From Siphonodentalium dalli (Eukaryota; Mollusca; Scaphopoda; Gadilida; Siphonodentaliidae), in contig CP136061.1 in NCBI GenBank assembly GCA_032622095.1, positions 130,582,754 through 130,646,753 on the forward strand: a stretch of DNA of 64,000 nt, given 5' to 3'. This document shows positions 50,901 to 60,399 of the stretch, in pieces (the stretch's first letter is position 1; each line of letters opens with the position of its first letter). A program made the translations under genes and the position numbers. The notes beneath the pieces were generated by a model, which was given only the letters and a program-made list of their open reading frames with translations, ran no database searches and was not told where the DNA came from.

Positions 50901-52379
50901 AACTGCAAAATAAGATGAATTGGGTATGTTTTGTAGAAGGAATTCTACATGACCTACACATGGAACATGTGTGGACAAACCAATCAGCGCTGAGCAAAAC
51001 AGAGTTGAGAAACATAAAATCGCTAATGATTAAGCAGTATGAGCACCAACTCTTTGAAAATCTGAATGCCTCTACTTCATCGCGCGCCATATTTTACAGA
51101 GACATAAAGCAGTCCATGAAAATGAGTAGCTATTTAGTTTATTTGCCATCTCATTTGTCTAATTACCTATTGAAAATCAGAACATCTAATCATAAATTAC
51201 CAGTAGAAAAAAATAGATGGTCAAAAGAAACCACAAATTCCGCAGACAATTTAAAGTGTGTTTTATGTGAGAACAGTCCTTGCGACGAATATCACTTTAT
51301 AATCCTATGCCAAAAGTTACAAGATTTACGCGAAATCCACATTCCCAAATATTACTGGGAGAACCCTAACAGGAATAAATTTCATCGTTTGCTCTCAATT
51401 GAATATTTGAGCCTTCTTTAAAAAGTAAGCATATTCATAAAACTATCTTTAAAAAGGATACCACTTTAATGTAAATGGCATCATGGATTACAATATAACT
51501 GTGTGTGTATGTATTTTTATTGATATGACTTATATGTTATGTGTGCCTTGTGTATAGTATGTATATATGTTATTGCATGTTCCAACTTAACTGTTGGCTT
51601 TGCTAATAAACAATCAATCAATCAAGTGAAATACGTGTATAAGGAAAAAGTACATGCAACAAACCGCCTGTCGCCGCGTCCCCACATGATCTTTTCAAAC
51701 AGACCCGATAGTGCCCCAGCATGCGCATTTTCTTTGTTGCCAAAATCGGCCAATAAAATCTCATTCAATCGTTCGAATTGATACTCAACTAACAGAAAAC
51801 TTGATTTTTCACAACAGACAGCTTTAAGATAAATCTTTCTAATATATTGAGATTAATTTGAGGGGGTGTAATTATAAGCAATCAACGTATTTGTTGCATT
51901 TTGGCTTATAAATGTGTAAGTGGCCGAACAACATACTTGGTATGCTTCGCGAATGTATGCAGTATAATTATATTGTTCGGCCACTTACAATTTTATAAGC
52001 CCATAAAAGCAACAAAAATAGGTTGATTGCATATATCATATCACAATGCTGAAGTCACGCGCGTTCATGAATAATAACTCCTCTATATAATGTAGTGTCA
52101 AAACCATCAGGTTGAACATTCTCAGATCAACCTAGATACAGGAACAAATTTAAAGGAACTGAACATACCTCGGACGTTGCGTTACTGTCGAAGACATCTT
52201 TCGTATAGACCCACTTGTTGCACGTTTCTGTTGTCCCTGTCGTGATATTGGAGTAGATCTCACATTGTTGGTATGTGACCCCTTCTTCGTCGCTGGCTGG
52301 AATGGTCCAGTTGACTAGTTCTTCGTGGTTGGTGTCTTGTATGTCATACGTATCGTTTGGTAAATTCGGTATCGCGCAT
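35948..52379 (-). CDS. SLC22-family organic ion transporter (MFS), 5' exon not found
   Basis: Nine exons join in phase on the minus strand: 52169-52379, 47749-47852, 46331-46485, 43912-44080, 41822-42025, 40067-40293, 38747-38928, 36954-37105, 35948-36083, giving about 512 residues against ~550 usual for the family. SLC22 proteins are plasma-membrane carriers of organic cations, anions or zwitterions. Family marks: a large extracellular loop with Asn-X-Thr sites, [62 protein letters not shown] and [13 protein letters not shown]. The amino terminus and TM1 should lie on an exon upstream of 52379. Substrate cannot be read from sequence. Introns of 0.9-4.3 kb contain mobile elements. Confidence 0.9.
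36538..36665. mobile_element. Single arm of a hairpin MITE (family of 58751-59050)
   Basis: CCGAGAGCTTTCCGATGAAT to GTCGATTACTTAGGGCATTA is nearly identical to the right arm of the doubled-hairpin element near 58940-59045. The left arm is missing. It lies between the last two exons of the SLC22 gene. Confidence 0.8.
36954..37105 (-). CDS. SLC22 gene, TM11-TM12 exon
   Basis: Acceptor GACACTGTAG, donor AAA|GTGAGT. Reads [20 protein letters not shown], then [20 protein letters not shown] and AVVFGK. The LPET...LPETI-D signature closes the membrane domain. Confidence 0.92.
38747..38928 (-). CDS. SLC22 gene, TM10 exon
   Basis: Acceptor CCGGCACAG, donor GGG|GTACGT. Reads [20 protein letters not shown], then [20 protein letters not shown] and [11 protein letters not shown], a strongly conserved family block. 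Confidence 0.92.
40067..40293 (-). CDS. SLC22 gene, TM7-TM9 exon
   Basis: Acceptor TTTTTCCACAG, donor AAAG|GTGAAA. Reads [20 protein letters not shown], then [20 protein letters not shown] and [18 protein letters not shown]. Both split codons match the neighbouring exons exactly (Trp before, Asp after). Confidence 0.92.
41822..42025 (-). CDS. SLC22 gene, central cytoplasmic loop exon
   Basis: Reads [20 protein letters not shown], then [16 protein letters not shown] and [13 protein letters not shown], with donor TG|GTAAGC. The upstream end is uncertain. Phase requires the acceptor GCGAG|G at 42025, giving ...SYWW-HARWLL. The open frame continues to about 42048 (NLFSQMA) but out of phase with the previous exon. 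Confidence 0.82.
42505..42650. repeat. GA-rich microsatellite
   Basis: Long imperfect (GA)n tract with GGGGGA interruptions, inside the intron between the 41822 and 43912 exons. Ser/Leu-rich ORFs over it are repeat translations. Confidence 0.9.
43912..44080 (-). CDS. SLC22 gene, TM5-TM6 exon
   Basis: Acceptor CACGTTTCAG. Reads [20 protein letters not shown], then [20 protein letters not shown] and [10 protein letters not shown]. This is a highly characteristic SLC22 segment. Two donor sites are possible (GTAGGC after 43912, GTGGTA after 43915); both leave the same phase. Confidence 0.9.
44880..46184 (-). mobile_element. LINE remnant, copy C: 5'UTR piece and ORF1, in an SLC22 intron
   Basis: ORF1 start ATG at 45755-45753 (MATQQKK). 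The frame at 45100-45528 reads [20 protein letters not shown], then [20 protein letters not shown] (knuckle with Cys lost at the first two positions) and KKMVGA. The upstream 45900-46184 block matches the 5'UTR of copies A and B. Same strand as the host gene. Several frameshifts; no ORF2. Confidence 0.75.
46331..46485 (-). CDS. SLC22 gene, TM3-TM4 exon
   Basis: 155-base exon, acceptor TTTTTTCCAG, donor CG|GTAAGT. Reads [20 protein letters not shown], then [20 protein letters not shown]. The last base pairs with the next exon to make the Gly of GMELVG. Confidence 0.92.
47749..47852 (-). CDS. SLC22 gene, TM2 exon
   Basis: 104-base exon with acceptor TTTCTGTAG and donor TT|GTGAGT. Reads [18 protein letters not shown], then [16 protein letters not shown]. 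This is the usual NLVC start and second transmembrane segment. The codon split with the next exon gives Leu-Ile-Gly-Arg-Lys, where most relatives have Arg at the first position. Confidence 0.9.
47895..47922. repeat. (AAT)n microsatellite
   Basis: Nine to ten uninterrupted AAT units just upstream of the TM2 exon of the SLC22 gene. Confidence 0.95.
48052..48452. mobile_element. Probable MITE with imperfect terminal inverted repeats
   Basis: The left end TAAAGGCCCTCCACACGGCG continues TTTGCGGC. The right end, read on the other strand, is TAAGGCCGTTCCATATGGCA continuing TTTGCCG. About 400 bases, no ORF, in the intron between the loop exon and the TM2 exon. Confidence 0.6.
49195..49440. repeat. 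~110-bp tandem repeat, left part, interrupted by a LINE
   Basis: CAGACC(C)GACA and CC(A/G)CGTCCC(C/T)ACAT recur near 49205, 49310 and 49420. The next unit resumes at about 51640-51720, after the LINE insertion. Confidence 0.7.
49441..51625 (+). mobile_element. 5'-truncated LINE: reverse transcriptase and tail
   Basis: Lies antisense in an SLC22 intron. RT starts at [20 protein letters not shown] (near 49520), then [13 protein letters not shown] and [10 protein letters not shown]; after a frameshift near 49945, [35 protein letters not shown] and [15 protein letters not shown] (active site intact, ~50277); after another near 50650, a tail to 51421 with [18 protein letters not shown]. The 3' end has AATAAA and an AATC microsatellite tail (about 51607-51625). 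Two frameshifts make it inactive. Endonuclease and ORF1 are missing through 5' truncation. Confidence 0.88.
51640..51725. repeat. ~110-bp tandem repeat, right part
   Basis: CTGTCGCCGCGTCCCCACAT and CAAACAGACCCGATAGTGCC continue the array of 49195-49440 on the far side of the LINE. Confidence 0.7.
51880..52035. mobile_element. Inverted-repeat element, ~155 bp
   Basis: GCAATCAACGTATTTGTTGC / GTAAGTGGCCGAACAA on the left pair with TTGTTCGGCCACTTAC / GCAACAAAAATAGGTTGATT on the right with few mismatches. No ORF. Lies just downstream of the first recognised SLC22 exon. Confidence 0.8.
52169..52379 (-). CDS. SLC22 gene, exon encoding the large extracellular loop
   Basis: Acceptor TTTCATTTGCAG, donor GAG|GTATGT. 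Reads [14 protein letters not shown] ... [18 protein letters not shown] ... DSNATSE. Four N-glycosylation sites (NDT, NWT, NIT, NAT) and several cysteines fit the loop between TM1 and TM2. It starts with one base completing a codon, so the missing upstream exon ends with two. Confidence 0.88.
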
Positions 52380-52552
52380 CTGCAAATGAAAGAGGGTGAT
52401 GCGAAGGAAAATCTTCCCCATCTGGCTATATGGTCTATGTTGGAAATGCTGAATATAAAATCTGAGAGGATGCGGATTCGCCAAAATAAAAGGCAAATGG
52501 GAGACGGGATATACTGAATTAATTTTTTTTTATTGGAATAGACAGACATCAA

Positions 52553-53301
52553 TGAAGAAATGTAAATATAAACAGAGATATATATTAGTATAGATCAAGT
52601 GACATTCTTCCAATTCGCCCACATCTCGCTCACTTCATTTACACGTCTTCCGTACACCATATACCCACCTCGGTGACTTACATGTAAATAGGGGTAAATA
52701 GAATATATGTTTATTAACGCCACCGGTGTATACTGTTGGCCAAATATTAAAAAGACGTGGGCCGATATAGGTGTTATAAATAGATTGGGTGGCTTTAAAA
52801 GCTGTAGTGCTACCCCGAATGCGGTTATTTTTGGACGCGTTAAAGTTGTACTGCGACCCCGAGTCCGGTAAAAGCTGTAGTTGGAATGTCCAAGTTCGTG
52901 AAAGTTCTATTGACTATGCCGATTATTTGAGAAGCTTTATTGTTTTAGGATATTGTGGAAAGGCTAATCTGGCCGTATCAAATTGAGCTATAGCGATGGG
53001 ATATCTCGCAGGACAACACATTTCGGGTTTTCGTGGGGTGTGTATTCGCTAGATGTCTTAGAGTTGCAGTATGTAACCATTATGAACGCGTTAATTGCTT
53101 TCGACGTTTAAGTATGATCAATGGCTGGGCCATGCACTCTTGGCGGGAACAAAATACCTCAGATTTTTGATCCGCATTTAGAAGCTTTCCGATGTGGTGA
53201 ATGAAAAACCTGCAGTAATAAGCCGTAGTTTTTTGTAATAATTTGAAGAATTAGTTGTTTTAACGGAATTATGAGGCGGTGCATTCATGTAACCAATATT
53301 T
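52553..53301. other. No gene seen
   Basis: Searched on the minus strand for the missing first SLC22 exon (a short FG.YQ-like start, TM1, and a donor in phase 2); nothing convincing was found here. Confidence 0.35.
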
Positions 53302-53448
53302 AAGAAATAAATACACGGTGTAGAGGTGTGTATGGTCAAGTTGTACCACAAAAAACTGATTGTAGGACGACGCGTAGCGGAGTCCTACAATCAGTTTTTT
53401 GTGGTACAACTTGACCATACACACCTCTACACCGTGTATTTATTTCTT
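53302..53448. repeat. Perfect palindrome, 67-bp arms, 13-base loop
   Basis: 53302-53368 and 53382-53448 are exact reverse complements (AAGAAATAAATACACGGTGT ... to ...ATTGTAGGAC), around the loop GACGCGTAGCGGA. Further out, TTTGTAATACGAC (53449) and GTCGTATTACAAA (about 54308-54320) could be ends of a larger element. A second small hairpin with GTGGTACAATT lies at 54190-54236. Confidence 0.92.
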
Positions 53449-54856
53449 TTGTAATACGACTGAAAGTTTATGGTCACAATTCGACTGAATAGTCAACGAA
53501 ATACTGCGCTTTTTCGGTCTCAGGTGAGAAAACATTTCGTGGTGTAATTCGTATTGGGCGTACTCGATTTATTTGCATGGAATACTCCGGTAATCTTGTC
53601 TTGTTATGAAATTCCCCCATTGACTTTTCGAGGCACCTCTTCTAGAAAATAATCGTTGTGATTGGCTAAAAAATGATGTGTTTTCAGCGGCGCCCGTGCC
53701 TTTCATTTAAATTGTACAGGAAATACGTATTGCGGTCATTTCTGTGTTGAACGTTGTTGGGACAACATGAATATGATCATCGACTATGGACCATTTTCCT
53801 TACACAAAGCGATCTAAATGATCTTATCCCCCTTCTGTACTGGTGAACAAACGCTTTCATTTTCAACTTGATTCCGAAATATCGAATCGACGAATATGAT
53901 CGAGATTCGAATCGACGAATGCACAGCCCGGCCCCATGGATTTATTTTGTCATTTAATATACTTATTAAGTAACTTTCTTTGGTCGTAACATATATCAAT
54001 ATACCATAACATCATTTGGACCATATTCATTGGCAACCAAACTGGTTTCAAGCGACAAATCGCTAGAAAATTCGCAAGATTGTCAAGATGTAGCAAAATT
54101 CAAAGGGTTGCGGGTGTACTCCGTTGATGCCCCGTTTGCGCGGAGTTAGAAAAGACGGGAAAAGTCGCGTGTGTCGATCTGAATAAACCGATTTTTTTCG
54201 TGGTACAATTGGAAAAAGTAGAATTGTACCACAAAACTGGAACGAGATAGCCATGGTAACTCGGGCCACTGGCCAATCAGGACATGGCTTTTAAGCATAG
54301 TTAGGCAGGGTCGTATTACAAATATTTATAGAAAGCGCTATAAATAAAAAAAAAGCATACATTTCTTGATATATACTCATCAGACTCGCGCATTTTCTTT
54401 TAAGAATTATGTTCCCGTTCTACCTCTTACTCTCTTCAATTATAGTAATTATAGTCACCCTTCAGTTGAGTGTCGTACTAAACGGAAACAAAAATGAAAA
54501 AAACTTCAAATCATTCTCTGTTGTATATTATGATTTCAATTACAATATAAAAGATTGCCCGATCGCCTGTTTAGATCCACTGAATGCTCGTTGATGTAAG
54601 TAAGAGTGCAAGCGTGAGCGCGTGAAGGATGTATGCCTGAATGTATGTATCAGATGAATATTATATTTATGTTGTATCCAACATGTACAACCATTCATTT
54701 TGCATGTAAAATCATCTGACTGTTTCAATAAAAAAAAAAATTTAATTTTATATTATAATTTATATTTATGGCTAATAATATGATCTTGGTGGCGTTACCA
54801 TTTCTGACTATGGTTTTCTTGTTTATATATATATCTACTGGTTTGACAACGCCCGC
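53449..54856. other. No gene seen
   Basis: AT-rich sequence with a poly-A run near 54730. No exon recognised. Confidence 0.35.
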
Positions 54857-55215
54857 ATGTATATATGTCTATACCAGTCCGCGCGAGCATACATCTCATC
54901 CATGCATGGATTATCGGATCTGAATGAAATTTTGTATGATCGCGATGAGAAGTACTTTCAAAACATGCCAAATCGTGCCCATTCTTCCATATTTGATATA
55001 AACATATTATATGTCCATGTCACCTTAGCATATATGGCAAGAAACGTGGCCAACAAAAAATACATCGGCATTTTTGTCCTGTGTGATATTCCGTGTATGT
55101 TTTGCTATTCAATAAAAAAAAAAAAAATTTAAACATACCAAATTGACGTTCACATATTCTGTTCTAGATTTATCCTTCTTCCTTTATCTGGAAATTTTTT
55201 TCTGCCGTTTGTCTT
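54857..55215. repeat. Dispersed repeat, copy 2 (partner at 29021-29335)
   Basis: Shares TTATCGGATCTGAATGAAAT, CACATATTCTGTTCTAGATT and TTTATCTGGAAAT with the earlier copy in the same order. Contains a poly-A tract after AATAAA near 55110-55126. Confidence 0.5.
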
Positions 55216-55989
55216 CGCATATATTATATTAGCTATGATGTATTGTATCCCAATGCTTTCGAAAGAAGGCCCAATTGCGTTGTTTGCATTTTCCGTTTTT
55301 CTTGGGATATTCTTATTTGTTTGTCTAGGAGTAATGTTCGAATCTCAATTGCAGTTGGTATGAATGTTTACAAAATATGGCTTCGAGTGAGTTTTCAATG
55401 ATGTCATTCGCGTTTTCCGTCCTGTAGGACCATTCTCCTTTGAATAGCCACATTTCTCATAATGAACGACAACAGATAATTGTTACAAATAGAGTACTAG
55501 GTCACTAGAATTTGTTTTCTTTCTATTCGTTGACGTATTTACCTGTCCGTTGTTACGATTACGGTTTTGGGTTATCAACAAATCGTCGGTTCGATTCAAA
55601 CACGTCGTAAAAAAAATTCGCGGTCTTTTTTAGACATTTTACAGGAGATACCAAAAAAAGATTTTATTTTAATATGCTGCAATGCCAAGTATATGAGTGC
55701 CACCAACCTGTAGATACAAACCCCGCGCATGGACTTATTATGAAACTCACGAGTTTGCAGCAGTAGAAAAAGAGACAAATAAAAACTTAGTTGATACGAC
55801 TTTTCTGAAATAATTTTTTTCTCGCAGCTAAATTTATACGACAAAATAGAATCAACTTTATGCCTCGATGTTATAAAGTTACAATTTCACGACCTTTCTT
55901 CAGTGAGTCGAGAATACAGTAAGCTTGGTGCCATTTTCGTTTTACCAAATCATACTCTTCATAACCATGTATGGGGTTGTAGGCTTCAC

Positions 55990-56425
55990 TGCATGAAATA
56001 TGGAATTTATCATAGTAATAAATCCCTGATAAATGTGTGGAAATGTCAAATTTATTGGAATTTATCTTAATGATAAATGTCGATAAATGTGGGAATTTAT
56101 TTAAAATTTATTGGGATTTATTAAATAATAAAGTTCCAAATTTACCAAAAATTTATCATGGTAATAAATTTTGATAAATGTCTAATTTATTATGTGATAA
56201 ATATGGAATTTATCTACATAAATCAGAAATTTATTAAAATTTATCATGGTAATAAATTTTGATAAATGTCTAATTTATTATGTGATAAATATGGAATTTA
56301 TCTACATAAATCAGAAATTTATTAAAATTTATTTGCACATTTACCATGCTGGAATGAATGCAGGCCTGGGAAAATATTGATAAATTCATGAAAACATGTA
56401 ATTTATCTACCCTTAAAACTTCAAA
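55990..56425. repeat. AATTTAT/ATAAATT-rich array with an exact 88-bp duplication
   Basis: The words AATTTAT, GATAAAT and AATAAATT recur every 10-20 bases. An 88-bp block starting near 56150 (TTATCATGGTAATAAATTTT ...) is repeated without change from near 56238. A similar field is at 60080-60235. Confidence 0.85.
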
Positions 56426-56429
56426 TTTA

Positions 56430-56478
56430 TCGGGGGGGGGGGACATATTTGATTCGAGTCAAGGAACCCATCGTTGAA
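56430..56478. mobile_element. Fragment of the AGGTACTC MITE family
   Basis: GGGGGACATATTTGATTCGA-GTCAAGGAACCCATC matches the arm of 13453-13749 and 59277-59756. A G run precedes it. Neither terminus is present. Confidence 0.6.
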
Positions 56479-56689
56479 CAAAATGTTGATAAATAACAGG
56501 TTTTGTATTTGCGTGTCCCTGGTGTTCAATACTACCGTGTACGACCATGAACGGTCACCCAACATTAGCTATAGGTGGTTTCCACACATGCCACTTCAAC
56601 TGCTCCTCATTCAGTATATACCACTCCTGTCATTTGGAACATGGTCTATGCCTTTCACCCCCACCCAATACGCCCATTCATGTTATTAA

Positions 56690-56925
56690 CTCCCGGCCAT
56701 GTTAGATCCACTATGCAGGTCCGGTTCCGTGATATCAGAGATTCTTCCATGCAGCCCCGGTTCCGTGGTTTGATCTGTCAAAGTTATGGAGTAGCATTTC
56801 CATATATGGAGCTTTTGAATATTCATGACTTCCATATATGTCATACATATGGAAATGCTACTCCAAAACTTTGAACTGTAGCACTAAAACAACGGAACCG
56901 GACCTGGTGGATCCAATATGGCCGC
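56690..56925. mobile_element. Inverted-repeat element (MITE), ~230 bp
   Basis: The left arm GGCCATGTTAGATCCACTAT, then CAGGTCCGGTTCCGT, pairs with the right ACGGAACCGGACCTG, then GTGGATCCAATATGGCC. The inner arms GGAGTAGCATTTCCATATAT and CATATGGAAATGCTACTCC also pair. A direct copy of GGTTCCGTG-TTGATCTGT/ATATCAG-type sequence inside shows a small internal duplication. Confidence 0.8.
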
Positions 56926-57331
56926 GAGTAAGTTAGACAGGGCGTAGGCCCTATATATGTATGATATGAGATCATACCTTTAGTAAAATGTTTAATCTTT
57001 TCGTAAAGCTGCTAAATCAAATCATTACTAGCCGATACGGACACTAATTCCAACACCTCATCATGTGCTCATGCCAATGTTCACTTCGTTCCTGAGTCTG
57101 TTTTCAGTAAATTTAATCAAATAGTATTCCGGATGCCGCCTCTCTGTTATGGCGTATTCCGCATGCCTGGGTCCATTTTAAACCAGATGCCAGGGGGAGG
57201 GGGGTCGTCACCCTCACACAAGCCCATTCAGGCAACATTGTTTGATTTTTCTCTCTGGGAGGTATTGTGCCATTACAGAATGTAGTATACTGTTCAGTCA
57301 AGGGTCAAGTCTTTGAAATAAAGTTTGATCA

Positions 57332-57437
57332 TTTATTCATTTGACAATGTTATAAACAGGCGATAATGGCGTGTTTAATATGAAAAGGTATATATTTGAT
57401 TAAAGAGTCTAGTGCATTGAATTCATACAAACAATAA
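57332..57437. repeat. Direct repeat, copy 1 (partner 57669-57775)
   Basis: TTTATTCATTTGACAATGTT to TTCATACAAACAATA occurs twice, 337 bases apart, with one small indel. Between them lies a cluster of CGATTAAT/TAATCG words. Confidence 0.9.
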
Positions 57438-57668
57438 CAAATTAGAACAAAACAACGCTCATATCAAATTATTCTTGGGAAGCATTCCAAAACATTTTCT
57501 GGGTCATGGTATAGAGATCATGGTATAAATATGATAGGGGTGCCACGATTAATCGTATAATCGATGAACCGTTGATAAAGCCGATAATCGATTGCCATTT
57601 CCATCGTCGATTAATGTCTGTTATTTATATCGGATGTCAGAAGATGCCGGGTATTATTGAATACCATG

Positions 57669-57775
57669 TTTATTCATTTGACAATGTTATAAACAGGCGA
57701 TAATGGCGTGTTTAATATGAAAAGGTATATATTTGATTAAAGATGTCTAGTGCATTGAATTCATACAAACAATAG
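57669..57775. repeat. Direct repeat, copy 2
   Basis: Second copy of 57332-57437. The pair could be the short terminal repeats of a small element or a local duplication; no diagnostic ends were seen. Confidence 0.9.
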
Positions 57776-58735
57776 GTCTTCGGAAAATTGGTCTGACACC
57801 GATATTTCCATGTATAATAATCATTAAATGGATTTTGCACAGTGTTCAATTTTAATGTTCTACAAATATATATGTTTCAAGTTACTTTCAACCATTCATT
57901 GTGATTGTGTTTAATGTATTGCATGTTGTATAATTAACATTAGTTATGTTTTATAAATATACATTCCTATTAAGGTGGTTTTGTGTATGATATTTTATGA
58001 ATCGAGTTTGATTAATTTGATTCACAACGAGTCGCAGACGATTTCATTTTGTGAATCAGATTAATTCAATGAGTTTCATAAAATATGATACCTAGCATAA
58101 CGAATTGTAGAGTATGTTTTTCACATACCGGTAATAATTAATTTTATCTTACAAGAATATATTTTAAAACATAGTGCTGTGTAAGGAGTCTTAGTTGTAC
58201 AACACGAAATCTCTCGGTCAAAAACAAAGCACAACACTCATATGTGACAACGCCGTAATCGGGTAAAATATAATCCACATACTGCGCTACTTGCTATGTG
58301 AATTTTATGTTCAATGTATTCATAATGGGGGATAATACAATAATGAATATCAATACTTTTTGCTTGAATTTCATGTTCGACACAATAGTTTTGTCAGATA
58401 TTTTGTGTGTTGATTTCCTCATTTATTTTTCATATTATCACTATTCATATGGTGCTCATAATGACAGAAGTGTAGGCATTGTCATGAACTGTTTATTTTG
58501 TTATTATTTTTTCATATCTTGTTCTCAATTATTGTGGTGAATGTAGTTAATGTCCATTGTTGACATTAATTTCATAATAAAGATTTTTGTGACTTATTTT
58601 GATATTTTTATTATTCGCAGTCCTGATATAAGTTGGGAAACATCATACATACATACACCTATACATACTATAATATTAAATATACTTCTAATAATGGAAA
58701 TGTTTTTAGAAGCTGGTAATTTTCCACTTGATGTA
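57776..58735. other. No gene seen
   Basis: Very AT-rich. GAATCGAGTTTGATTAATTTG and CAAATTAATCTGATTC-like strings near 58000-58070 form a loose inverted repeat. No coding signal recognised. Confidence 0.35.
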
Positions 58736-58750
58736 TTCTATAAGATTTCA

Positions 58751-59050
58751 TTAAGTAATCGACTTCTTAACCATAGCAGATTTATGGGTAACTTTTCAGG
58801 ATTTAGTCGGAAATATGGCTTGTTGCCATTCATTGGAAAGCTCTCCCCGAGAGCTTTCCGATGAATGGCAACAAGTTTATGGGTAACTTTTCAGGATTTA
58901 GTCGGAAATATGGCTTGTTGCCATTCATTGGAAAGCTCTCCCCGAGAGCTTTCCGATGAATGGCAACAAGCCATATTTCCGACTAAAGCCTGAAAAGTTA
59001 CCCATAATTGTGCTGTAGTTAAAGAGTCGATTACTTAGGGCATTACTGTA
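58751..59050. mobile_element. Doubled-hairpin MITE
   Basis: The outer ends TAAGTAATCGACT and AGTCGATTACTTA pair. Inside, the phrase TTATGGGTAACTTTTCAGGA ... CCATTCATTGGAAAGCTCTC followed by its own complement is present twice in tandem (joints CTCCCCGAGAG near 58848 and 58941). A single right arm of the same family is at 36538-36665. No ORF. Confidence 0.85.
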
Positions 59051-59276
59051 TAAGCCATACTATATATATCAGTAATGTTGCGATTACGAAGAACATTTCT
59101 GTGATGAACAGTTATTCTTCATATATACTTTGCACTGTGAGCCCGAAACACTCTTTAATTGGCTATGATGTATATTGCCATCCGATATATTTCTCACGGA
59201 AAGCCCTGATCCCACAGCATAATCTTTACTAATTGATTGCATATATAGTGTGTATGATATGGCTGTTATCTGTTAA

Positions 59277-59756
59277 AGGTACTCAGTCCGAACAGAGGGT
59301 CCCCATCTCAACAGATTCCAACAACAACAATCCGATCAGAGGGTCTTATATTACTATTTCTTTGGCTTTGGGGGTAAAAAATATTTGATTCGAGTCGAGG
59401 AACCCATCATACAAAGCTCAGAGTTAGTAGATATTGATTTTTGAAATTTGTTAGTTTCTCAAGATGAGTACTAATAATTGCCGTCAGTTTCGTAACCTGC
59501 GCGAGATGTGTACACCAAAACACAATTCAAACAGACAAGGATGGATAACTCTAAAATCAAGAGGTAATAATAACGCAATTTTGACTGAGTTCTGGGCCAG
59601 AAAGTATTCCCGATAATGAAAAATAATAGATTTCTAAAATCGATATCTAACAAATCTGAGCTTTGATGGGTGACTTCCTCGACTCGAATCAAATATTTTT
59701 GACCCCCAAAGCCATTGAAATAGTAATTGAGAGGAGTTTTATCGGATTGAGTACCT
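59277..59756. mobile_element. TTAA MITE, AGGTACTC family, copy 2
   Basis: Flanked by TTAA at 59273-59276 and 59757-59760, with ends AGGTACTCAGTCCGA and TCGGATTGAGTACCT. Arms contain TTGATTCGAGTCGAGGAACC and its complement, as in 13453-13749. At 480 bases it carries about 180 extra bases in the centre and a small internal duplication near the left end (TCCGAACAGAGGGTC / TCCGATCAGAGGGTC). Confidence 0.85.
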
Positions 59757-60079
59757 TTAAACTCTTATGATCCCATTGGCCGTAAGTGTGATATCATTTA
59801 GAATGGGACTAATCAGAGGAAATTAACATGTGAAAGTGACTGACATAATATTCACTAATTATATTGCGCATGGCAATTTGAAAACTTCCCCAATATAGTG
59901 TGAAATAAGGGTTTATATTTTGACAATTGCGAAAACAACAATGCATTGATAAATTAACATTCATTGACTTCCTCACTATAATTTAATTTGTTCACATGTT
60001 GCATCCATTTCTTGCAACGAAATTTAAATAAAGTTTGGAAAAAATATTTAGCTATATATTGCTTTAACGTTTACATAGA

Positions 60080-60235
60080 TCATCAAATTTATATGAAATT
60101 TATTTTTGATAAATTTAAAATTTATGTGTTTCACTAAATTTAAAATTTATCAGACATTTATTTTCTAATAAATTTGCAATGTGAAATTTATCAAAATTTA
60201 TTATTTAATAAATTTCACTTTTCGTGCAGTGCTTG
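60080..60235. repeat. AATTTAT-rich array, second location
   Basis: Same vocabulary as 55990-56425 (AAATTTATTTTTGATAAATT, AAAATTTATCAGACATTTAT). Ends near a GTGCAGTGCTTGT phrase. Confidence 0.7.
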
Positions 60236-60246
60236 TTTCATAATAA

Positions 60247-60343
60247 ATCACAGGCATTGGCACTCAGTGTGCATGCACCATTAGAGTAATTTATTACTAT
60301 GTTAAGGGTGCATTCACACTGCATGAATGTCCAATGCCTGTGA
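60247..60343. repeat. Palindrome, ~95 bp
   Basis: CACAGGCATTGGCACTCAGT / GTGCATGCACC pairs imperfectly with GGGTGCATTCACACTGCATG / AATGTCCAATGCCTGTG. Probably a small MITE beside the AATTTAT array. Confidence 0.75.
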
Positions 60344-60399
60344 GTCAAGTCACTTTACTCCGACTTTATCTCCGATTTCTCCCCAAATCGGAGCTATAT

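Noticed and set aside
55596-55844. Hydrophobic minus-strand ORF as SLC22 TM1 exon
   Set aside because: It has a leucine-rich stretch but none of the conserved amino-terminal residues, and the donor phase does not fit convincingly.
57113-57301. 62-codon minus-strand ORF as the missing SLC22 first exon
   Set aside because: No hydrophobic segment, no family motif and no donor in the needed phase.
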